From JAQYVZ01 sp035269105 (GTDB lineage: Bacteria; Desulfobacterota; Desulfuromonadia; Desulfuromonadales; BM103), in assembly GCA_035269105.1 (NCBI GenBank), contig DATFJP010000068.1, positions 1-14,728 on the forward strand: a stretch of DNA of 14,728 bases, given 5' to 3'. The position numbers and the translations under genes are program-made. The notes under the pieces are model-generated. The model ran no database searches. It was not told where the DNA came from and saw only the letters and a list, made by a program, of their open reading frames with translations. Position 1 is the stretch's first letter. Each line of letters begins with the position of its first letter. Below are positions 7,255-13,217 of this stretch, in pieces.

Positions 7255-8127
7255 ATGAAATTGATTTTTTCGGCAGGCAGTCTTTATACTCTACCCGCGG
7301 AGACGGTTTTCGAGATGGCTCGCGACGTCGGCTTCGACGGCATGGAAGTCATCATTAACCATGATTTCGGTTGGCGGGACAACCTTGCCTACCTGACAAG
7401 TCTCAGTGAAATCCTGCCGATCAATTCCCTGCATGCCCCCTTTTTCGAGATCGATGGCTGGGGCAACAAGATCGATCAACTGAAAAAGTGCGCCGACCTG
7501 GCTCTGCGTGCCGAGATTCCCCTCATCAATTTCCATCCGCCGTCATGGATGCTTTTCGAATTCAAATTCTGGTCATGGCTCAAAAAAATCAACGACTTTC
7601 AGGAAGAGATCGGTCAGAACAGGGTGGTTATCACTATTGAAAACATGCCCTGTCTGCCCAGGCCCAAGATCAACCCTTACCTGCTGTCGAAGACGGAAAA
7701 ATTAATCGCCTTCATGGAGGACAGAAACCTGTTCCTGACCTTCGACACGGCCCACTCCGGATCCTTCCGGTCCGATTTTCTCGAAGATTTTCATATTTTT
7801 TACGACTCGGGCCTGATGCGAAACATTCATTTTTCGGATTACACGAACGGAGTCGAGCATCTTATGCCGGGCCACGGCGGCCTGCCGCTGACACGTTTTC
7901 TGAACCATCTGCGCGAAACCCGTTATGACCACAGCCTGGTCCTCGAGCTTTCACCCCGGGAATTTCCGGAAGAACAGGAATTGATCAAGGAGACTTTGCA
8001 CGAGGTGTTCGATTATCTGTGCAGCGAGACCAAGCGCTTCAAATGCGTCAGGGGGACTTCGCCGCTGGGCCAGCAAAGTGAAGCGGCAGAACCCGCGGGG
8101 GGGGAGGACGGTCAGCGAACGATATAA
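7255..8127 (+). CDS. Sugar phosphate isomerase/epimerase-like TIM barrel (AP endonuclease 2 family)
   Basis: The 290-residue protein has the xylose-isomerase-like TIM-barrel pattern. Metal and catalytic candidates appear at strand ends: H60 (LHAPF), H94 (NFHPP), E129 (TIENM), D164/H167 (FDTAHSG), H192/D195 (HFSDY), GHGGLP (206-211) and E231 (LELSP). The complete set suggests an active divalent-metal enzyme, but the substrate cannot be told; relatives include inosose, hydroxypyruvate and sugar isomerases and endonuclease IV. No Shine-Dalgarno sequence is visible before ATG 7255, although the protein begins with the expected first strand MKLIFSAGSL. After about residue 262 the C-terminal tail is low in homology-like character and passes through a run of eight Gs (8097-8104). 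The last 16 bases overlap the 3' end of the convergent UspA gene. Confidence 0.8.
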   Translation: MKLIFSAGSLYTLPAETVFEMARDVGFDGMEVIINHDFGWRDNLAYLTSLSEILPINSLHAPFFEIDGWGNKIDQLKKCADLALRAEIPLINFHPPSWMLFEFKFWSWLKKINDFQEEIGQNRVVITIENMPCLPRPKINPYLLSKTEKLIAFMEDRNLFLTFDTAHSGSFRSDFLEDFHIFYDSGLMRNIHFSDYTNGVEHLMPGHGGLPLTRFLNHLRETRYDHSLVLELSPREFPEEQELIKETLHEVFDYLCSETKRFKCVRGTSPLGQQSEAAEPAGGEDGQRTI

Positions 8128-8564
8128 ACCGAGCAATGGGCATGCAAGGCGACTTTGGTGGAAACGCTGCCCAGAAAGGTTCGTTTCATCCGGCCCTTGC
8201 CTGAAGAGCCGATGACGATGACGTCGCACTCGCGCTCTTCAGCCATGTGGATCAGTTCTTCGGCAGGATCGCCATAGACCACCAGGGATTCCAGCGGGAC
8301 ATCGATTTCGGCAGCGACTTTTTCAACCACGTAGAACAGACGATCCCGCTTCTGCTGCCAATCCGGCTGCTCGGTCGGCGGTCGTGACGGCAGAAATTCC
8401 GTGAAGGAGGAAGACTTCATATTCGGCAGCACCAGCACTGCAAATACTTTACTTTTGAACCGGCTGCCCGAAATGGAGGCCAGCCGGACAGCTTCTTCAG
8501 CAGCCTTGTCCGACTGGGGTGAGCCATCGATGGCGACCAGAATTTTTTTACTCAGGGTCAGCAT
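8112..8564 (-). CDS. Universal stress protein, UspA family, ATP-binding type
   Basis: This is a single-domain, 150-residue Usp. It starts with the typical KKILVAIDGSPQSDKAAEEAV (6-26) and ends with the nucleotide-binding pattern G-x2-G-x9-G-S: GSSGKG (119-124) and LGSVS (131-135), followed by HAHCSVYIVR. The exact match means this is the ATP-binding class. DPAEELIHMAEERECDVIVIGSSG is also characteristic. It probably acts in the cytoplasm under starvation or stress; partners cannot be inferred. It is divergent from the IclR gene and overlaps the TIM-barrel gene tail to tail. ATG 8564 is the natural family start, with only a weak GGAT upstream. Confidence 0.92.
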   Translation of the reverse strand: MLTLSKKILVAIDGSPQSDKAAEEAVRLASISGSRFKSKVFAVLVLPNMKSSSFTEFLPSRPPTEQPDWQQKRDRLFYVVEKVAAEIDVPLESLVVYGDPAEELIHMAEERECDVIVIGSSGKGRMKRTFLGSVSTKVALHAHCSVYIVR

Positions 8565-8602
8565 GGTTCATATCCGTATTTTCGAGTTCGCAGCTGTTCT
8601 AA

Positions 8603-8631
8603 AATTAACCTTGCGGGCGTGCTCCTGTCAA
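8603..8631 (-). promoter_or_regulatory. Candidate sigma-70 promoter for the UspA gene
   Basis: On the minus strand a perfect TTGACA (bases 8631-8626) is followed after 16 bases by GTTAAT (8609-8604), or after 17 by TTAATT. The -35 box is consensus and the -10 box is mediocre. Transcription would begin near 8597, about 30 bases before the ATG. Confidence 0.45.
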
Positions 8632-8660
8632 TATTTCCCGACCAATTCAGCACTTCAGTT

Positions 8661-8687
8661 GTCTTATCTGTTTGACAAAGATAAAAC
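8661..8687 (+). promoter_or_regulatory. Inverted repeat over the iclR-type gene promoter (candidate operator)
   Basis: GTCTTATCT (8661-8669) and AGATAAAAC (8679-8687) are inverted repeats matching at 8 of 9 positions, with a 9-base spacer. The -35 box TTGACA (8672-8677) sits at the centre, so a protein bound here would block RNA polymerase. IclR proteins often repress their own gene through such palindromes; that the product binds here is inference. Confidence 0.45.
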
Positions 8688-8700
8688 ACTATTTTAAAAT
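8672..8700 (+). promoter_or_regulatory. Strong sigma-70 promoter for the IclR-family gene
   Basis: TTGACA (8672-8677, consensus) and TAAAAT (8695-8700, one mismatch) are separated by the optimal 17 bases in an AT-rich stretch. Transcription would start near 8707, giving a leader of about 145 bases before ATG 8853. Confidence 0.7.
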
Positions 8701-8778
8701 GACCAGGAAAGCGCTGAGGTCAATAAGCAGAGCATACCAATAAATCGTCTGGCTGTGCGGAAGCCTCGGCGTTCTTGC

Positions 8779-8807
8779 TTGACAGGACTCGTGGCATCCG
8801 TTAGAAA
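8779..8807 (+). promoter_or_regulatory. Possible second promoter for the IclR-family gene
   Basis: Another consensus TTGACA (8779-8784) has TAGAAA (8802-8807) after 17 bases. The -10 box is weaker than that of the upstream promoter. It would give a leader of about 40 bases. Confidence 0.4.
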
Positions 8808-8852
8808 ATACCAGATTGCGCTCCAGTGACACTATGAAGGGGACCCCCGAAT

Positions 8853-9635
8853 ATGGCCAGAAAAGACAAGTCTGAATATATCATACAGGCTGTTTCTCAT
8901 GCTCTAGACTTGCTTGAGCAATTTCATGAAGACGTCGACGAATTGGGCGTCACCGAATTGAGTAAACGCCTCAAACTTCATAAAAATAACGTGTTCCGCC
9001 TGCTGGCGACCCTGGAATCACGTGGTTACATCGAACAGAACCGGGCGACGGAGAACTATCGTCTCGGTCTCAAGTCGCTGGAACTGGGACAGACTTTCAT
9101 CAAGCAGATGGGCCTGCTGCGCCAGGCCAAGCCGATCCTCGAGAAAATCGTCGAGGATTGCAATGAAACCTCCTATGTCACCATCTTCAAGGAAGGTCAC
9201 GTCGTTTATCTCGATGTCGTGGAAACCGATATGACCGTCAGGGTCGTTTCCCGGGTTGGCTCCCGCCTGCCGGCCTATTGCACGGCATCGGGCAAAGTCC
9301 ATCTGGCCTACCTCTCGGATGAGGAAATCAACGAGATATTGCCGAGCGAAGAAATGAAAAAGTACACCCCGACAACCATCGTTTCCCGCTCCGAACTCAA
9401 AAAGCAGCTCAAGACAATCGCCGAGCAGGGGTACGCTATCGACGACGAAGAACTTGACGAGGGCGTTCGTTGCGTTGCCGCCCCGATTCGGGATTACACC
9501 CGCCGGATCGTCGGTGCGATCAGTATCTCCGGGCCGTCCATGCGCTTGAGCAACGAGCGCTTGACAGAGGAACTGGTGCCCCTGGTCCTGCAGGCCGCCG
9601 AAGATCTTTCCACCCGGCTCGGCTATTACAAGTAG
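8853..9635 (+). CDS. IclR-family transcriptional regulator
   Basis: The 260-residue protein has an N-terminal winged helix-turn-helix (residues ~8-75: YIIQAVSHALDLLEQF, LGVTELSKRLKLHKNNVFRLLATLESRGYIEQN, YRLGLKSLELG) and a C-terminal effector-binding domain. Family marks in the latter are LPAYCTASGKVHLAYL (139-154), GYAIDDEELDEGVRCVAAPI (193-212) and VGAISISGPSMRL (220-232). IclR proteins bind small carbon compounds and repress or activate catabolic genes; the ligand is not apparent here and no catabolic operon adjoins. ATG 8853 has AAGGGGA about 11 bases upstream. It is transcribed alone, from one or two sigma-70 promoters overlapped by a palindrome, and ends in a rho-independent terminator. 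Confidence 0.93.
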   Translation: MARKDKSEYIIQAVSHALDLLEQFHEDVDELGVTELSKRLKLHKNNVFRLLATLESRGYIEQNRATENYRLGLKSLELGQTFIKQMGLLRQAKPILEKIVEDCNETSYVTIFKEGHVVYLDVVETDMTVRVVSRVGSRLPAYCTASGKVHLAYLSDEEINEILPSEEMKKYTPTTIVSRSELKKQLKTIAEQGYAIDDEELDEGVRCVAAPIRDYTRRIVGAISISGPSMRLSNERLTEELVPLVLQAAEDLSTRLGYYK

Positions 9636-9662
9636 CCGTCGCCCCGAGATAAACACACCATC

Positions 9663-9693
9663 AAAGCCTCCGTTTGCTGACGGGGGCTTTTTT
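9663..9693 (+). terminator. Rho-independent terminator after the IclR-family gene
   Basis: An 11-base stem (AAAGCCTCCGT, 9663-9673, with ACGGGGGCTTT, 9680-9690; one T-G wobble) closes a 6-base loop and runs straight into six Ts (9688-9693). It lies 28 bases after the stop codon. Confidence 0.9.
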
Positions 9694-9714
9694 ACACCCG
9701 GACCGAAAAAGTTG

Positions 9715-9887
9715 CCCTAGGAGGCTGTCGGACTATACGGACTGAAGCGAAAATTCGAGCCTTCGAGAACAGATTTCAGCTCGTTTGCAGGCTCATAGCC
9801 GTAGCTATGGGGCAAAAAGGCGCTGAAATATGGGCCGAAGAATCGGATTTGCAGCCAGTTCATGGATAGTCCGACATCCTCCCAGGG
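9715..9887. repeat. 173-bp palindromic repeat element (element 1)
   Basis: The outer 22 bases (9715-9736 and 9866-9887) are inverted repeats matching at 20 of 22 positions; each contains TGTCGGACTAT on the strand reading inward. The interior continues as an imperfect long hairpin (for example ATTTCAGC against GCTGAAAT), and the exact centre is CATAGC-CGTA-GCTATG (9794-9809). On the minus strand the tip reads C-TACG-G, which in RNA is a cUACGg tetraloop. There is no open reading frame or transposase, so this looks like a small non-autonomous or REP/MITE-like dispersed element. It sits between the IclR terminator and the hydrolase gene. A related element lies at 10689. Confidence 0.8.
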
Positions 9888-9911
9888 ACAAAGTCGGGGC
9901 GGAAGTCGGCT

Positions 9912-10694
9912 ATGGATACGTCAGAATTCCTGGAGCACATCCACAGCACTGAAGACGTTCAGGAAGCCCATCGTCCTTTCTTTCTTCAGGCGGGCCCTGC
10001 TTCGCCCGCAGCCCTCCTCGTGCATGGCTTTACGGCCAACCCGGGAGAGATGCGCGAGATTGCCGAATACCTGCATGGCCGGGGCACGACCTGCCTGGCT
10101 GTCCGCCTGCCCGGCCATGCAACCAGCCCCGAAGACCTGGCCGGCAGGACCTGGGAGGAATGGCTCGAGGCTGTCGAACAGGGGTTTCTTTTCCTCTCTG
10201 AATTTTCCGACAGAATTTACGGGGTCGGCATGAGTACCGGCAGCCTGCTTCTCCTGGCCCTGGCCATGAAACAGGACCCGGCTGGCCTGGTCCTCTGCTC
10301 GCCCTATCTCAAAGTCCAGCACAGACTGGCCGCGCATGCAGGCTGGCTGCGCTATTTTCGCCCCTACCACATGTCACCCAGGACCGAAACCAGGGCCGGT
10401 TATTACAACAAACGGCCCCTGGCCGGGGTGCATCAGATCAACCGCCTGATAAGACTGGTAAAGCGTCACTTGAGAGACATTACAGTCCCGGTCCTGGCCA
10501 TGAACGGTGCCGGCGATGCGACCATTGAAATCGACAGCGGCCGGCAGCTTTATGCCGAATTGGGGAGCGAACTGAAAATTTACCTGCGCTTCGGCCCCGA
10601 AGCACCGCATGTCCTGACCGGTCGCGAGAACCCCCATCAAGAGTCGGTGTTCGCTTTGGCCCACTGGTTTATCCGGGCTCTCGAGGCCCACTAG
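9912..10694 (+). CDS. Alpha/beta hydrolase, carboxylesterase/monoacylglycerol lipase type
   Basis: This 260-residue serine hydrolase resembles Est30-type carboxylesterases. LLVHGFTANPGEM (35-47) supplies the oxyanion-hole region and RLPGHATSPEDL follows. The nucleophile elbow is GVGMSTG (104-110) with Ser108; the acid is probably Asp202 (NGAGDATIEID) and the base His233 (APHVLTGR), with DITVPVLAMNGAGD before the acid as the family expects. A short lid-like insert covers about 130-185. There is no signal peptide, so it is cytoplasmic; it may hydrolyse short-chain or monoacyl esters, exact substrate unknown. ATG 9912 has GGAAG 6 bases upstream. The gene stands alone between two palindromic repeats, and its stop codon TAG lies within the left end of the second one. 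Confidence 0.88.
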   Translation: MDTSEFLEHIHSTEDVQEAHRPFFLQAGPASPAALLVHGFTANPGEMREIAEYLHGRGTTCLAVRLPGHATSPEDLAGRTWEEWLEAVEQGFLFLSEFSDRIYGVGMSTGSLLLLALAMKQDPAGLVLCSPYLKVQHRLAAHAGWLRYFRPYHMSPRTETRAGYYNKRPLAGVHQINRLIRLVKRHLRDITVPVLAMNGAGDATIEIDSGRQLYAELGSELKIYLRFGPEAPHVLTGRENPHQESVFALAHWFIRALEAH

Positions 10695-10859
10695 TACACT
10701 GTAACCCATAAACTGTCGCACCTTGCTGGTCCTTTGACGCGTCAACTGCGTTGTGACAAACGATACGTAGCTACGGCTATGCATCGTTCGTCACGCCTTG
10801 TTGCCCCGCCAAATTCCTGCGCAATTTTGCGACATTCTATCAGTTACAGGGTACTAGTG
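10689..10859. repeat. 171-bp palindromic repeat element (element 2)
   Basis: The ends are 17-base inverted repeats (10689-10705 and 10843-10859, one mismatch) carrying CACTAGTAC. Further pairing occurs inside: TGTCGCA with TGCGACA, and GTGACAAACGAT with ATCGTTCGTCAC. The centre is GTAGC-TACG-GCTAT (10767-10780). The central 16 bases match those of element 1 on its minus strand at 15 of 16 positions, and the segment after the left end (CCATAAACTG) resembles CCATGAACTG in element 1. It fills the gap between the convergent hydrolase and coaE genes and overlaps the 3' ends of both, so it may also act as a two-way terminator. Confidence 0.8.
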
Positions 10860-11452
10860 AGATAATGGAACAGGGCCCGAACGGCGCGGCAGGTCTCTTC
10901 GATTGAACCGGAATTGTCAATCACATAATCGGATCGGGAGATTTTTTCATGCTGGCGCCATTGGGCCTCGACTCTCGCCCGGGCCGCTTCGCGACTGATG
11001 GCATCTCTGGCACATAATCGATCCAACTGGCTTTCCGGATCGATGAAAACGGTCAGAATCCGGTCGACCCTGTTTTCAGCCCCGGCTTCAAAAAGCAGCG
11101 GCGCTTCATAAACGATCAGCGGGACCTTGCTCCGCCGCAGATCTCGAAGGCGCTGCTCGGAGATCCTGGCAATCGCCGGATGCATAATGGCATTCAATTG
11201 CCGGCGCTTGTCGGGATCCCGAAAAACAATCCCGGCAAGCCGGCCGCGGTCCAGTTCACCGGCTGAATTCAGGATATCATCGCCGAACAGGGCAACCAGT
11301 TCAGCCAATGTCCCTTCGCCCGGCTGGACAACCTCTCTGGCGATGCTGTCGGCACTTACCAGCGCGGCACCCATTTCCACCATACAGTTGGCGACCAGAC
11401 TCTTTCCCGAAGCGATACTGCCGGTGACACCCAGAACCCATCTCGTGAACAT
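10844..11452 (-). CDS. coaE: Dephospho-CoA kinase
   Basis: CoaE phosphorylates dephospho-CoA at the 3'-hydroxyl, the last step of coenzyme A synthesis. The 202-residue protein begins with the P-loop VLGVTGSIASGKS (6-18), followed by VSADSIAREVVQPG (32-45, with the family's catalytic Asp at 35), HPAI near residue 107, VYEAPLLFEAG (the VPLLFE motif, slightly altered) and RDAISREAARARVEAQ near the C-terminus. ATG 11452 has AGGAGG about 8 bases upstream and sits at the family's start; the frame is open far upstream, but that part is not coding-like. The last residues (LTSTL) and stop codon lie in the right end of palindromic element 2. Confidence 0.94.
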   Translation of the reverse strand: MFTRWVLGVTGSIASGKSLVANCMVEMGAALVSADSIAREVVQPGEGTLAELVALFGDDILNSAGELDRGRLAGIVFRDPDKRRQLNAIMHPAIARISEQRLRDLRRSKVPLIVYEAPLLFEAGAENRVDRILTVFIDPESQLDRLCARDAISREAARARVEAQWRQHEKISRSDYVIDNSGSIEETCRAVRALFHYLTSTL

Positions 11453-11576
11453 ATGCCGACCTCCTGGCCATTCACACCCGGCCCAGGTTTTAGAAACACT
11501 GCCGCAGTTGACATGAACTCTATCATAACGACAACTCGCCTGACCAATCCTGTAAAATTCGCATTGAGCTTCAGAC

Positions 11577-11592
11577 TGGCAAAAAACCTGCA
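11577..11592 (+). promoter_or_regulatory. Candidate sigma-54 promoter for the HEAT/HD-GYP operon
   Basis: TGGCA (11577-11581) and TGCA (11589-11592) place the invariant GG and GC exactly 10 bases apart, as in the RpoN -24/-12 consensus; the base before TGCA is C rather than T. Transcription would begin near 11603, about 65 bases before the GTG at 11667. No better sigma-70 site is visible in this gap. Confidence 0.45.
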
Positions 11593-11666
11593 AATCATTT
11601 AAGATTGCGGTCAGTTTGATACACGCCCTGCCTCGAAAGTTCAGGCTCGTTGGAGTTGCAGAAAAC

Positions 11667-13217
11667 GTGGAAATAGCCATTCTCATAACCCATGCATTGA
11701 CCGGCCTGATCAAACAGATCAAGGCGGTCCGCTACTATCCTCCCAGGCATCCTGCCCTGCAGGCGGCTGCCAGACAGAGCCTCAAGGGCATCGCACCCCT
11801 CCTGGAAGACTCCCGGCATTTCAGCTTGACCATTCGCAAGGAAGCTTTTCTTTTCGACGGCCAGCCTGTCGCCAAATCACAGCAACTGCTGGCCCAATTT
11901 GCGACCTTTTGCTTCGCCCGGCGGGTTCAGTATCTGACCCTGTTGCCGGAACTGAGAGCCGAAGAGCTCAACCAGTTTATTCAATTTCTGGTTATGGACC
12001 CCCAGGAAATTCAACGCCTGGGCGGTCTCCAGAGTCTCCTGGAGCGTGCTCACCTCACCAACATCTGGATCAATGAACAGGATCTGGACACCATCCTCGA
12101 GAAAAAGCAAAAAATTGAAGCCCAGCCGGCTCCCGACGAGGCCAAGATTGCTAGCATGCTGGCTCAGGAGATGCCGCCCCAACCGGAAGCGGATGCCCGC
12201 AACCTGAAAACAGTTCTAAAGAAACTCCAGCAGGAGCGCGACGATCAGAAGTTCTGGCAGCTGCTCCAGGAGTTGATTCCTTTGCTGCGCCTGAATCTGA
12301 CCGAGGAAAACCGGTCCCTGGTTCTACAGGCCTTCGTAATGATCTGCGGGTTTGCTTCCGGAAAAAGCACCTCGGATGCGCGTCAGGAGCACGCACAGAA
12401 TGCGCTCCGGCAATTGGCGACCGATGAAGTCATCGACTACCTGGCCATTTCCCTGCTGGCCGCCCAGGGCAAAGAGAAAACCCGAACCGCCTTGATCCGG
12501 GTCCTGGCTTATCTCGGCGAGAAAGCGGCCGGTCGCATCATGGATCTTTTGACCCGGGAAAACTCGGCCGGCAAACGCAAGCTGCTGGCCTCGGTTCTGG
12601 TTCTCTCCGGCGATGTGGCCGTACCGACCCTGCAGGAGCATCTGTTCGACCATCGCTGGTATGTGGTCAGAAATGCAGTCGCCATCCTGGGAGAAATTCG
12701 TCAGCAGGAGTCGCTGGTCCACCTGACACCCCTGCTTCAACATAATGATATCAGGGTCCGGCGGGAGACTATTCGCTCACTGACGAAAATCGGCGGCCCA
12801 CGCGCTGTCAACATCCTTCTGCAGACCACCTGCTCCGACGATCAGGAACTTCGCCGCCAGGCCTTGTTGTCGCTTGGTGCCATTCGCGCTGCCAGCGCTG
12901 TTCCGACCTTGATAAAAATCGTCAAAAAGTCCGGTCTGAGCCGCGGCAAAATCGACCTTCGCAGGGACGCCATCCGCTCCCTGGGAGAAATCCGCTCGGC
13001 CGACGCCGTGCCGCTCCTTGAACAAATCCTTGCCAAACGCAAACTCTTCCGGCGCCTACGCTATGATGAATTGCGGGTCGCCGCAGCTTCGGCACTCGGC
13101 GAAATCGGCGAGGATTCATCCCGGGCAATCCTGGAAAAAGCGACTCACGACCCATCGGCCAGTGTGGCGCGGGCCGCCAACCAGGCACTTAAACACATTG
13201 ACAAGGGCATATCATGA
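11667..13217 (+). CDS. HEAT-repeat protein with an N-terminal domain shared with the next gene
   Basis: I read the start as GTG 11667, with GGAG 11 bases upstream; the frame is open to 11616 and the start is uncertain. The resulting protein has 516 residues. Residues ~5-115 form an alpha/beta domain (TGLIKQIKAVRYYPPRHPAL, then AFLFDGQPV, then RRVQYLTLLPELRAEELNQFI). A polar linker follows (~140-185, KKQKIEAQPAPDEAK). From ~250 to the end there are tandem HEAT/PBS-lyase-type helical repeats with the recurring VRRxAIRSLGEIR pattern (for example VRNAVAILGEIR, VRRETIRSLTKIG, LRRQALLSLGAIR, LRRDAIRSLGEIR, VAAASALGEIG). HEAT repeats bind other proteins, so a scaffold or adaptor role is likely; there is no enzyme motif or signal peptide. 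The stop overlaps the ATG of the HD-GYP gene by 4 bases (ATGA), which points to a common function. Confidence 0.75.
   Translation: MEIAILITHALTGLIKQIKAVRYYPPRHPALQAAARQSLKGIAPLLEDSRHFSLTIRKEAFLFDGQPVAKSQQLLAQFATFCFARRVQYLTLLPELRAEELNQFIQFLVMDPQEIQRLGGLQSLLERAHLTNIWINEQDLDTILEKKQKIEAQPAPDEAKIASMLAQEMPPQPEADARNLKTVLKKLQQERDDQKFWQLLQELIPLLRLNLTEENRSLVLQAFVMICGFASGKSTSDARQEHAQNALRQLATDEVIDYLAISLLAAQGKEKTRTALIRVLAYLGEKAAGRIMDLLTRENSAGKRKLLASVLVLSGDVAVPTLQEHLFDHRWYVVRNAVAILGEIRQQESLVHLTPLLQHNDIRVRRETIRSLTKIGGPRAVNILLQTTCSDDQELRRQALLSLGAIRAASAVPTLIKIVKKSGLSRGKIDLRRDAIRSLGEIRSADAVPLLEQILAKRKLFRRLRYDELRVAAASALGEIGEDSSRAILEKATHDPSASVARAANQALKHIDKGIS

Noticed and set aside
11522..11527. Minus-strand TATGAT as a -10 box for coaE
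   Set aside because: No acceptable -35 box lies 16-18 bases upstream, so it was not listed as a promoter.
12345..12373. P-loop-like GFASGKST in the HEAT protein
   Set aside because: It lacks the flanking hydrophobic strand and a Walker B partner, and lies in a helical linker; chance resemblance.
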